From Nephrocerus scutellatus (Eukaryota; Arthropoda; Insecta; Diptera; Pipunculidae): a stretch of DNA of 64,000 nucleotides. Position 1 is the stretch's first letter. Each line of letters begins with the position of its first letter. This document shows positions 23,956-34,677 of this stretch, in pieces. The position numbers were made by a program, and so were the translations under genes. The DNA is taken from positions 95,206,249-95,270,248 of the forward strand of contig OX352762.1 in NCBI GenBank assembly GCA_947095585.1, given 5' to 3'. The notes beneath the pieces were generated by a model that saw nothing but the letters and a program-made list of their open reading frames with translations, was not told where the DNA came from and made no database searches.

Positions 23956-26900
23956 CATCAGCCATCAGCAGAGTAGGGCAAATAACACAGAGTGCTTTAG
24001 AAATGCATGTGGCCGCAACTATCTCTGATTGGTAAAAGTGCGATCAAACCCCCACATGGTGGCCGCTGGTAATTTTCCACCAGTACAGGAAAAGCAAAAT
24101 TATTGTGCTAGTCCCTTCAAAGTAAGTTTGGCGCGAGGCCAATAAAACCTCGCCCGTAAAAAACCATACTACGGAACCCAAAATCAGCCTCGGATACACT
24201 GATGAACGACGACGACCACGGCAAAGTTAACGGCTAACCGATTTAAGAATTTTCTCATGGAACGTACGCTTACTGTATAGAGCTCGATCTGCACAGCAGC
24301 AAGCCAGTACCCTGTCCAAATATAATGCTGACATAAGAGCAATTCAGAATATGACCTATATTGCAGCTGTCATGCAAGATATCATGTGCTCGGGGTTGGG
24401 TTTCTAGTCACCAAAAGAATGAAACCGACCGTTGTCGGCTTTCAGTAAATGAAGGGCACCCTTCGCGTGCGGGGCAGATTTAAAAAGATAAGCCTTACAA
24501 ACGTTCACGCACCTACAGAGGATTCCCCAGATGATAAAAAAGAAGAATTCTTTGAATCAGTCGAACAGGAACATAATTCGTTATGATGTAAAAATCATTC
24601 TGGGGAATATGAATGCTAAAATAGGTAGGGAGCCAGTATTCAGGCAGTACATTGGCAGACGTAGCCAGTAGCACGAGAACACTACTGACAATGAACAACG
24701 AGTCATATAGATGGCAGCAAGCCATAATTTGGTCATTGCGAGTACAAAAATCGTGCGTAAAATTATCCACAAAGCCACCTGGGTATCTCCTGATGGAACC
24801 ACGTGTTGACAGACCGCCGTCACAACCCGAACCTGATGACGATACGAAGGTACCAATGTGCCAACGTCGACTCGGACCACTATCTTGTTGGTATGGTGCT
24901 CCGAGCGCGGATTGCATCATCAAGAAAGACAGCATCCGCGAATCAGATTCGAGTCAACACGGCTGCCCTTTGCAACGAAGAGACCAGAAACAACTACCGT
25001 CAAGCGATAGGACTCGCCCTAAATGCAGGAAGAGTAAGACCCGGGGCTGAGATGCCGAGCGTAGAAGAGAAATGGACACGCCTTAAGAATACTGTCACTA
25101 GTACTGCTGACTCCATCTTAGGTAGTAGTCATAGAGATCGAAACGACTGGTTCGATGACGAATGTAAGCTAGCGACTAAACGTAAGAATGTTGCGCACCG
25201 AGCAATGCCACAATCTCATAGAACGCGGGCACGCGAAGATGAATAAAAACAGCTCAGATGATATGAAAAAACAGTTCACGGGCGAAAGAAAGCAGCCTGG
25301 GAGAAGAATCTCGTCCGTGAACTAGAACAGTACAGAGAGCGAGGACCGCACCAGGCACGGAAGTTCTACCAAAGAGTCCGCGGTATGACGCAATATACAC
25401 CGCGTTGCACATACTGCAAGGACAAAGAGGGTAATCTGATCGCCAATCTCAAAGGCATCTTAGATCGATGGGAAGAGCACTTTGATTAGTTGCTTAATGG
25501 CCAGCCAACTAAGGAAATGGAGGCTCTACCAATGACCGAAGACCACACTATGCTGCCGCCACCAAGCATAGACGAAGTTAGTAGAGCGATAAATCGGCTC
25601 AAAAATAATAAGGCCACGAGATCTGATGGTATTCTAGCGGAGCTAATTAAAACAGGATGCCCCGCAATACACCAAGCAATTCATGAACTAATATGGGAGG
25701 AAGAAACGATGCCAGAAGACTGGCGAAGAGGCATACTGTACCCCGTACATAACAAAGGAGTTATCACAACCTGTAGCAATTATCGTGGTATAACGTTGTT
25801 GAGTACCACGTATAAGATTGGATAGGAGTGGCTTCATCACAGGCAAATCAACAACTGACCAGATTTACACCCTTAGGCAGGTGATGGAAAAATGTCAAGA
25901 GTTTCAAAACTCACTTCACCATCTTTTTACAGTCTATAAAAGCCGCCTATGATACCATAGCCAGAGTAGAACTTTATAAAGCCATGAGAGAATTCGGCAT
26001 CCCAAATAAACTGACACGACTATGTAGGTTGACCATGACCAATGTTATAAGCCAAGTAAAAATATCAGGATCACTATCAAGCCCATTCAACATCTATAAC
26101 GGGCTCCTACAAGTTGGAGAAAGTGATCCGAGACTCTGACGTAACGGCGAGAGGAACAATCCTCAGTAAGTCCATTCAGATACTGGCTAACGCAGACGAT
26201 ATTTACATCGTTGGTAGAAATCTAAGAACTGTACAGAAAGCTTTTATCCAGGCAGCAGGAAATCTGGGGCTACACATTAATGAGAGCAAAACAAAGTACA
26301 TGGTTGCCACGTCCGCCAATAGAAGATACAACATTGGTCCCTCAATTCAAATTGTGGAGCGCGAATTTGAAGTAAAGCAATCCTTTAACTATTTTGGGTC
26401 AACTGTAGCAGCCGATAACAGCATGGAACCAGAAATACGCGCACGGTTGCTTAAAGCCAACAAACCCTACTATAGTCTGTCAAGACTCTTCAAATTCAGG
26501 AATTTAACCATAACATCCAAGCTGCTGGTATATAAAACAATGGTCATACTAGTACTTACATATCAATCCGATCCGAGCATTCTGACCTCTTAGCCGCATT
26601 CGAGAGAAATGTCTTACGGAGAATTGTTGGCCCCGTATGTGAGGAAGGACGATTCCGGAGACTTTATAATGACGAGGTCTACGAGCGTTACCGCGATTAC
26701 GACATCGTGAAGAAAATTAAGCTCGGTAGGCTCCGGTGGGCAGGACTCGCATGAGCGAAGAGGATCTTGGTCTTAAAGTCCTTTGCGGTAGGATTTATGG
26801 AACACGACAGCGATGCCGGCCAAGCCTAAGCTGGAAGGATGGCATAGACCAAAATGCTCAGAGTTTAGAAATGCAAAACAGGATGACATCGGCTCGAAAT

Positions 26901-26971
26901 CGGGACCGGTGGAGAGATTTTTTGCGGGAGGCCAGGACCGGACCGGTTGTAGAGCCAATATGATGATGATG
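23956..26971 (+). mobile_element. RTE-A LINE, copy 3, near full length (~3.0 kb)
   Basis: This is the most complete copy of the family in the window. Order: 5' UTR (23956-24240), endonuclease region (24240-24900, SDH-type motif in NVDSDHYLVG near 24865), and linker (DRNDWFDDECKLAT near 25150). RT follows from ~25550 (DEVSRAINRLKNNKA, CSNYRGITLL, GFI-GKSTTDQIYTLRQ). Later blocks are the active-site region (ILANADDIYIVG near 26185, Ala in place of Tyr) and a post-RT block (LGLHINESKTKYMVATS). The 3' end is atatgatgatgatg. Frameshifts, stops and the changed active-site motif make it non-functional. It needs no RNase H or second ORF, consistent with the RTE clade. Confidence 0.87.
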
Positions 26972-27959
26972 ATTTTGTTATTGAATTACTGTAAATAAAT
27001 CAAATCTTTCTACCTATCTATCTATTTTTTTTTAAATTTTAGAGATTTTTCTTAAATTTTTGATTAGCTTGTATGCTTAAATATATTTTTAAATATCAGT
27101 AAATTAGTTTAGTAGTGTTTTTATTGAAAAACTAAAGTCCTGTTCTTGTTCATTATACTTTTAATAAATTTATACGTGACATTAGAAAAAAACAATAAAG
27201 ATCAATTACTTACTACTTATAAAGATATTGCAGTTCCTTTATCTGTGGGAGTTTTTGATCGTTGAAAACAAAATGATGGTAACAAATGTATGTCAATTAA
27301 GACAGATGTTAAACGAGAAACTAACATTTTGTAATTTCATCGTTGTCGGATGCAGGAAGTTAGAAAATTTATTTTGGCCTGGGGGATACCTTTCTCTTTT
27401 GAGGAAAAGTACGGAAGTTGGAACTGTTTTTGGTAAATTGGAAAATTCACTATTATCTTTGAATATTTTGCAAGAAATATCTATTGGGGTAGAGGAAAAA
27501 GGAAGTTCTTAATTAAGATACAGATAGAGAAACTCTTTGTGGCACAATGAAACTCATATGAGATAAGCAGATTAGGTGAACGGCCCTCCCAGCCATGCTT
27601 ATGAGGATAGAAATAGAAACTATGAATTTTTCGTCAACTTTCACAACAACTTTCCTGAAGAACTTTGCTATAGGTTCTGCAAAGCAAATGAAATATTCGC
27701 AAGAACTTAATTCATTACGGATTAATTTAAATGAGTCATTGTATTCGGAAATTTAAAGTGAAATTCGATCCTCGTTAAAAGACAAAAAAAGAAAAAACTA
27801 CGATCGAATTGGTGCAATAATTTTCTATTAGTGTACCTCATTGTAACCTGACCTTTACATATCGAAATGTAATTTATTTAGTTTTTACTGTCATAATATA
27901 TCTTTGCATTACCAATCAATCAAGACGTGTTCCCCTTACATCGTGTTTTCCTTATAGAT
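26972..27959. other. No gene recognised
   Basis: A 94-codon open frame at 27228-27512 has no recognised motif. The rest is AT-rich. Confidence 0.4.
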
Positions 27960-28226
27960 TATGGGCCCAGCCCAAACGGACAAACGGTTATGATGACGTG
28001 ATTATAGACAGTCATGTCCTAAGGCGGTCGCATCACAACTTCTATCTAATGTGTCCACGTCGCGTCACTAGAAACTCGGCCAAATCAAGTGAACGATTTC
28101 GGTACCCAATCCGATTTGTATCAGCTTGGGTCGGGGCTAAATAAGAAGGAGACTTGCCTTGGTCGACGGCGCTTTATATCGACCTAGGTTGCAGTTGGCC
28201 AATCACCACTGACTCAACTGAATTAA

Positions 28227-29075
28227 TTGATTCTTAAAACTAATACAAGCCTCGGATACATATTGAATTTATCAATAATGACCTTTGGCCCACGGAAAAG
28301 GACACGTTTTGGAACTTGGAACATTCGCACGCTCGTCAAGACAACAACGCTTGCACAATTAACAAACGAATTTCGTAAATACCATCTAGAGATTCTTGGT
28401 GTTAGTGAGGTGAGATGGCCTGGAGTAGGGGAAAAACAAACATCTACCGGCGAGTTTCTAATTTTTTCGGGTAAGCCTGCAGGAGAACACCATGCAAATG
28501 GAGTGGAGTTCCTACTCGCTAAAGCCGCTAGAAGATCGCTACATGACTGGCAAGCAATATCCGTTGGAATTATTATAGCAAGATTTAAATCTACTGTTCG
28601 AAAGGTCGTGTATGTTCAAGTTTACGCACCAACGGAACAAACCACCTCTGATGAGAAAGACACGTTTGACTTTCGTCTAAATAATTCGTTAGATCAACTA
28701 CGGAAGAGTGCCATCGTTATTTTGATGGGTGACCTTAACGCAAAGGTAGGCAGCGACAACAGTGATTCGGAAAATGTCATGGGAAACCACGGACTTGGTT
28801 CTATGAATGACAACGGTGAACGGTTTGCTGATCTATGTTCTGATCGCAACCTAATAATTGGAGGCACAATTTTTCCCCACAAAAACATCCACAAAGCCAC
28901 CTGGACCTCTCCTGATCAGAAGTACAACAACCAGATTGATCACATCGCTATAAGCCGCATTGCTCGATTGAAGCTCGCGGTCCACTTAACCAGTCCAACA
29001 ATGAGAAAGCCAGAAGTAGCAGCACTGAAAGACTCAGATGTAAAACTTTCTCTGAGATACAGCCCCAAACCCTAG
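28227..29075 (+). pseudogene. RTE-B endonuclease domain (AP-like), inactive
   Basis: A 282-codon open frame encodes an exonuclease/endonuclease/phosphatase-type domain that would nick target DNA to prime reverse transcription. Visible motifs are WNIRTL (Asn32), SEVRW (Glu61), YAPTE (Tyr133), GDLNAK (Asp169, Asn171) and IDHIAIS (Asp238). The final SDH motif that carries the catalytic His in this family is absent. After HLTSP the sequence jumps to TMRKPEVAALKDSD, consistent with a deletion. The first Met is taken at 28227, but MTFGPRKRTRFGTWN at 28278 could be the real start. The frame ends before the RT. Confidence 0.8.
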
Positions 29076-29510
29076 AGTCTAAATGGGAGAAAACAGTAAA
29101 TGCGTATACGGAAGCAGCCTCAACCATTTTAGGTTATCCGGCAAAACTAGAAAAGAATGGATATCAGATACCACATGGAACACCATTCGTGAACGCCAAT
29201 CCATAAAAGTAGAGTTAAATGCGGCCTCGGGTGCCGTGCGAAGCACATTAGCGCGGAAGTATAGGGAGGTGGACCGGCAAGTTGGCTGTTCAGCTAGGAA
29301 CGACAAACGAGCATGGCTAAGCGACATCGCAACACAAGCACAGCAAGCCGCTGACAGTAGCCAATAATAAGACAGTCTACCAACTCGCTCGTAAGTTCGC
29401 AAACAAGAAACACCACATCAACTAACCTGTTAAGGCAATAGACCGCTCGTTGATCCTTATGGAGGAACAACAATTAACCCGCTGGACCAGGCACGTCCAC
29501 CAACCCACAT

Positions 29511-30284
29511 ATGCACCCTAATAGGCTACTTGACATCAGTGTCGCTACTCCTTCGTGGGATGAGAAAAGGACAACAATTCGTTCGCTGCAATCAGGTAAA
29601 GCAGAAGGCAATGACAACATCTACGCAGAACTCCTTCAAGCAGACGTCGAGTTTACTACGCAAACATTGCATGCGATATATAAAGATATCTGGGAATCTG
29701 AAACCATTCATCGTCGTTAAAAGAAGGCTTAATAGTCAAACTCCCCAAGAAAGGGGATTTGAGCAATTACGAAAACTGGAGAGGAATTACCCTGCTAAGC
29801 ACCATAAACAAAGTGATCTCCTCTATAATAGCTAGGCGCTTACGGAATGCTTTAGAGCCAATTTTGAGAAATGAACAAGCAGGATTTCGCCCAAACCGTT
29901 CTTGTACTGATCAAATAAAAACCATTGAACAGTCAGTTGAGTATCGCTCTCCTCTGTATACGGTTTTTGTAGATTTTAAACGCGCTTTTGATAGCGTGGG
30001 CCGAAACATGATGTGGCAGATTTTGTCTAGCTATGGTGTTCCGGAAAAACTCATTAACATCATTAAGGAGCTGTACCGCGACTCAATATGCCGCATCATT
30101 CATAACGGTCATCTTGGCTCACCTTTCAACATCTACTCGGGAGTCAAGCAAGGTTGCACCCTCTCACAATTGCTTTTCACAATTGTCATCGACTGGGTGA
30201 TGAAAATAGTAACCCGTACTTCAGCGGGTTTGCCATGGAATGTTTTTCACCGCCTAGAAGACCTGGATTATGCCGATGATATCT
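29511..30284 (+). pseudogene. RTE-B reverse transcriptase fragment
   Basis: RT blocks occur in order: NYENWRGITLLSTINK, NEQAGFRPNRSCTDQI, FVDFKRAFDSVGR, GVKQGCTLSQLLF and LDYADDI. The YADD active site is intact, but there is a frameshift before NYENWRG and the thumb is lost at the NUMT junction. The open frame running on to 30313 is mitochondrial sequence in its last ten codons, not LINE. Confidence 0.85.
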
Positions 30285-30480
30285 GTCGACTTTTAAATTC
30301 TTACATGATCTGAGTTCAAACCGGTGTAAGCCAGGTTGGTTTCTATCTTTAAGAAATTTAAATATTTTAGTACGAAAGGACCAAATATTTGAATGATTAT
30401 ATTTTATATATGAATCTGATTTATATATTTATACTATTTTGGCAGATAATTGTAATAAATTTGGAGTTTATAAATGATAA
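30284..30480 (+). pseudogene. NUMT: mitochondrial 16S rRNA 3' end plus tRNA-Leu(CUN)
   Basis: The sequence gatctgagttcaaaccggtg, then aagccaggttggtttctatc, and tagtacgaaaggaccaaata are characteristic of the 3' end of insect mitochondrial large-subunit rRNA. The AGTACGAAAGGACC block is the sarcin-ricin loop region. From 30433, actattttggcagataattg followed by an anticodon arm matches mitochondrial tRNA-Leu(CUN), the gene adjacent to 16S in insect mtDNA. The anticodon position reads TGG rather than TAG, and the 3' acceptor arm is missing. The left junction lies inside the RTE-B RT just after YADD. It is a nuclear insertion, not a functional RNA gene. Confidence 0.92.
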
Positions 30481-30981
30481 ATAATATCTGGGACTTCTCG
30501 CAAATCTCCCGGAATCCCCCCGAACAAACAGACATTCAAACGGGCACGTGAATTCTGACCAAACCCCCCCACAATCACTGACCCCATCTACCAATCGACC
30601 ACTCAAAATACTATATAATCGACACTAATAAAATGTGTTCGAATTGTGAGTAATGGTTGCGAGTTAAAACAAAATTCAATGGAAAACCGCATTTTTTTAG
30701 TTTTTCCGAAATTTTCCAATTTTTCAGGTTCCTTATAACCTTCCTCGGACTATTATGAACATTAACAAAAAAGAGCCAATCGGTCCAGCCACTTAGCCCT
30801 GAAAAGGTAACAGACAGACAAGCAGACAGAGTTACTTTCACATTTATAATATTAGTATGGATATGGATTAAGAATTTTTAAATGTTGCTTAGAAACGCGA
30901 ACCTGTCATATTTTGTAAAGGGTTAGATACTTGTGTATTCATGTGTGCGGGAGATTTATGGAATAGAATTTCATTTAACTT
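30481..30981. repeat. Non-coding; repeat end with gacagacaagcagacag
   Basis: The stretch around 30790-30862 (acagacagacaagcagacag, then cacatttataatattagtat) resembles a repeat end common in arthropod genomes. The region 50455-50545 shares the logic of aaact-tttcacaaa blocks but only loosely. No coding content. Confidence 0.45.
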
Positions 30982-31204
30982 GTGGGCGCCGTGGCTGTAG
31001 TTAGACTTCTGAGCAGGCGGTTCGAGGTTCGAATCCCCGAAACACCAAAAATTATTTTCACGGTCGCACCTCTCGCGCGATTACCTGCTAAACGTCCGAG
31101 AGTAATAATTGCCACGGAAAGCTTCTCAATTCGTCTTTTCAGACACGACATTAAGTTGTAGGGCATCCTCTCACTTCCTTTCAATGTGTATGCAAAAAAT
31201 ATAT
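30982..31204 (+). mobile_element. tRNA-derived SINE, 3'-truncated
   Basis: The tRNA-like head (gtgggcgccgtggctgtagt, then ggttcgaggttcgaatcccc as B box) is followed by the family body (gtccgagagtaataattgcc, ggaaagcttctcaattcg). The final ~60 bases of the family are missing. Head sequence differs from the copy at 45556, so they may be subfamilies. Confidence 0.88.
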
Positions 31205-31470
31205 AGCACGCACCCGCACGTACAGTGCTGTCTTTTTAGATTATTAATTTAATTCAATTCAAACAATAACGTTTGATTTTTAGGGAGAGTCAAAGTCAAG
31301 TCAAAAGGGAGTACATCTATAAATACACACACACAAGGTGAAACTTATGTATGTATGTTCGGTATGTACTGTCAAACCCGAATCCGAACCCAAACTGACA
31401 ATCATAAAATATAATATTTTATAGGATTAATGCTCTTATCATATATAATTAAAGAAATATATAATGGGGA

Positions 31471-31484
31471 TATATATATATATA

Positions 31485-31531
<47 letters not shown>

Positions 31532-31612
31532 TATATATAGAAGAAATGGGGAACAGACAAACATACAAACAGACAAACAGACAAATAGACAAACAGAAAA
31601 AACAGACAAAAA
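31471..31612. repeat. (TA)n microsatellite plus ACAGACAA-type repeat, unit A
   Basis: A TA run broken by tctata and aaaata is followed by an imperfect acagacaaac array. In unit B the same locus is 72 bases longer. Confidence 0.92.
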
Positions 31613-33564
31613 TGTGCATATTTTAAGTTAGACGCTAAATAAATTATAATAATCAAGTAAAGCTGCTTTTTCTTACTTTAATAAACTTCTAAGTGTAACA
31701 ATAAAGTGTGGTTGACAAGTTCAAGTACAAAAACATGTACAAGACGAATCTTAAATGATTCAAATATGCACGTGTGTAAGTGAGTTATGTGTACCATTCA
31801 GACGTACGTTAAGTTTAACCTATTTTCCTGTCATAGGAGTTAATTCCTCATAAACTCTTAATATACATAGTTTATGAGCGTACATATAAGAAATCTTCCC
31901 AATCAATTGAGGAGAAGATATTTACAACATCGAGCTAATGAGCCCTTGTTAATTGTACAATTTCCTTGAATAGATTTTTTCTTAAATGCTACAAAGTTAC
32001 TTCATATAAATAACACATCCCACCATAATTTCCGACAGCTGTTCTTAAAAGTAAAAATAACAAGTAAGGACAAGTTTATTGACAAGCTTGGATTATCTTC
32101 TTTAACACGTTTCTGTACCTTGAAGGGGTCTTCCATATATGTGTTTACGTACATCTTTATGCATAGTTTTTAGTTTAAATGTGTCTTAAAATATCCTGAG
32201 AGGCAGAATAGCAAAAGCCACGTCGTTGGGAGTTTTATTTACTCGCCATTTGAAGTGTTTTGTTTATGGTTTTCTTAACGAACCCGACGAATCGCAATGA
32301 ATTGTCTTTTGTAAGGCGAAAGGATACGTCCAAGAGCATGCAGCAATGTGTCTTTACATAGCATTGTAGAGTGTTAGACATGATGCTCAAAAATATATCA
32401 AAATGTTAAAAAGTGAACCGGTTGTGCTTGTTATAAAGTTTTATATCAAAATCTATAATTAGAAAATTAAGCTTCATTTTAAAATTGATATGTTTGGCAG
32501 TATGAATGTGTCGCTAAAGCGATTTTGCATCTATGATCCACTAAATTATTTCCAAAAATAATTTATACATAATTACATTTAAAATTGCAAAAAGGGTAGC
32601 GGATTTTTTGTTAATATTTAAGATACTTATAATTGATTTTTTCTTATACAACGACGAGCACTTAAAAAGAACTACGTCAAAGAAGCTTAAAAACTGCAAA
32701 AAGAGCCATAGAAACATTACATAGTTCTCTTTAAAGAAATCTGCTGCAATTTTTTTCAACTAACTGCAGGGGTTTGAGTAGAAGTCGCATATAATAAGGG
32801 TCACTTTAAATTACTTAACCATTATTGTCCTTCTCAAACTAACTCCTTAAACAGAAACACATTTATCTTAAATTCATTAAAAAAAACTTAATATGATGTA
32901 GTAGCTTTTGTTTTGACTCCTTTCTGCCTAAACAATAAATTTTCCACTTGAGTGTTTAGAGCTTCAAACTTTTAATAGTTTCCAACTGATTTTCATTGGC
33001 TTGTGGAGCAACTGGTTCACTGGACAGTCAGCGCACAGACAGATTGTTTGATTTAAGACAAAGCAAGCTACTTGCAATTAAATTTCCATCTTTAATTTAT
33101 TATTATATATATTATTATATTTTACACCATTTAGGTACAATCCTCGGAACAGATTTTTTTGTACTGTATCTGATAAAATGTCGGCAGGTTATTTGAGGTA
33201 GAAATATTGGCCAAGGGTGTACATAAGAAGTCTGGTAAAATATACCGATTGATCGAAGAAGCAATTTGCCACAGCTAACATAAGTTCTGTTTCATTGGGA
33301 GAGTTGGGCAATCCAAAAGCCTAATTAAGCCACATTCATAAAAGGATTTGTTGAAGTAAGCTAGTGGGCTTTTTTGCAGGCCTTAAGCGTTTTAGCTCCA
33401 ACTAAAGCTAAACTTGTTTTCAAAGAACAGTGCCACCTCACCTTAGGTGAAAATATTAAAGCACATTCTCAGTGCGTGGCTTTCAAACAGAGATTGTCAC
33501 TTTTCATGGATTTTGAAAATTCGAATAAATTCTCAAGTTTATTACAGACGCTATGCGTACCAAA
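31613..33564. other. No gene recognised
   Basis: This is AT-rich sequence inside unit A with no recognisable coding region on either strand. The segment 32925-33090 has a diverged relative at 42889-43062. Confidence 0.45.
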
Positions 33565-33740
33565 TCAAATCCGGGCCTGGTCTGCTACAAGAAATCGTAG
33601 TGATTACAAGTCGATGTCGTCCAGTTTCCCTAAACTCTGGACGTCCTGATCTACGCAAACCTTCACGATGTCAACATCGCGGTAACGCTCGTAATAACAC
33701 TCGTTATAGTCTCCAAAGTTGCCTTTCCCCAATGTCGGGC
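33565..33740 (-). mobile_element. RTE-A 3' fragment, unit A
   Basis: In reverse complement it matches the post-RT part of RTE-A. The plus-strand blocks ccgggcctggtct, gatgtcgtccagtttccct and gatgtcaacatcgcggtaac parallel 54370-54625. It is truncated and internally deleted, lacking the ATG-repeat tail. Confidence 0.75.
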
Positions 33741-33796
33741 TTTAGGTAAGATTTCTTTAAACAAAAGTCTCTTAACTTTTTTCAGTAATTCTAAAC

Positions 33797-34666
33797 TTAT
33801 TATTATTATTGGTGGGAGCAAATAGCCACCATTTATTCGGCTTATTACAAGCTATTAGCATTAAGTAACAGCATTAACTTAAAGCTAAGACATAAGACAA
33901 ACACTTAAAGTTAAGGGGAATGGTGGAGGATATCAAGTTTAAGGCAGGTTTAACTTAACCTTTCGCATCATACGGGAGATTCATTACAAGCTAATGCTAA
34001 AACTAACAGCTTTAACTTAAAACTAATAGCATTAACTTAAAACTAAGACAGAAGACAACACTTAAATTTAAGGGGAATGGTTTAAGGCCAGGAGTGTTGC
34101 GGTTAAAATCGAAAACAGTGACGTTTAATTTAACCTTTCGCAGGTTCGTTAGAGCCGTACATGGTGCGGTATGTCGGTAGATAGAAGAGAAGTGGGGAAC
34201 GTAGATTTCGGGGGTTAGTGTCAATGAAAATCGAGTTATATAGAGACGCGCAGTCGACGGAGCCTAAGTACGTATGAACAATTTTTTTTTTTCATTTTAT
34301 GTAGTTCAGGCGGCCTTGGCTGGATAAGGTGATTGTCTCAAGGTAAGCCCAGAAGAGCAAATCGAAGAAAACGACGTTGGATGCTCTCGATTCTAGACAG
34401 GGTTGGAAAATTCTTTGGACCTGCGTTTGATAAAGCCAAGTGATGAGTTGGCTTTAAAAATTATTTCATCAATATGAGAACGGAAATTTAGCTCCGAGTC
34501 GCACAATATGAGATGGCCCTGGAGACGGTAATGTCTGGGATAGGGCTTGTTGCAATTACGTGATAAGGTAATAGATTGGCATTTGGTGATATTGAGCTCT
34601 AAGCACTTTTTGAGGCACCAGGTCGAAAAATGTCTTTGTCTTGTTTAAGGATGTAAGAGTCTTGTG
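33797..34666 (-). mobile_element. Jockey/CR1-like LINE 3' part, truncated by duplication
   Basis: This is the 3' UTR and end of the RT coding region of the LINE complete at 39986-42240. The tail on the minus strand ends in an AAT repeat. The element is cut at 34666 by the duplication breakpoint. Confidence 0.82.
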
Positions 34667-34677
34667 GATGTAAGAGT
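34667..34677. other. Templated filler at the duplication junction
   Basis: Between the two units lie the bases gatgtaagag, plus a t shared with the flank. The same gatgtaagagt occurs 17 bases upstream at 34650-34660. The junction therefore looks like a short template switch rather than simple unequal crossing-over between long repeats. Confidence 0.85.

Larger units (their letters stand above)
27960..30284 (+). mobile_element. RTE-B LINE, truncated by NUMT
   Basis: This second EN-RT LINE family is distinct from RTE-A. A GC-richer stretch at 27960-28226 probably is its 5' UTR. An endonuclease frame follows (28227-29075), then a frameshifted linker and reverse transcriptase (29511-30284). The element stops immediately after the YADD motif, where mitochondrial sequence begins, so the RT thumb and 3' end are missing. 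The RTE-like call rests on one EN-RT frame without RNase H. The clade is tentative. Confidence 0.82.
28560..34666. repeat. 6.1 kb tandem segmental duplication, unit A
   Basis: This unit matches 34677-40855 almost base for base: offset 6117 up to the TA microsatellite and 6189 after it. It begins inside the RTE-B endonuclease and ends inside a Jockey/CR1-like LINE. I found few substitutions (for example near 29095, 31745 and 31793), plus a microsatellite length change. Contents: most of RTE-B, NUMT, SINE, (TA)n, an RTE-A fragment and the LINE 3' end. Confidence 0.95.

Noticed and set aside
27228..27512. 94-codon open frame as a host gene
   Set aside because: There is no recognisable domain, the composition matches the AT-rich flank, and it sits between two LINEs. 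It is not supported beyond chance length.
30433..30480. Working tRNA-Leu gene and rRNA gene
   Set aside because: The tRNA lacks its 3' acceptor arm and the anticodon is altered; the rRNA part is only the last ~120 bases. This is a nuclear mitochondrial fragment.
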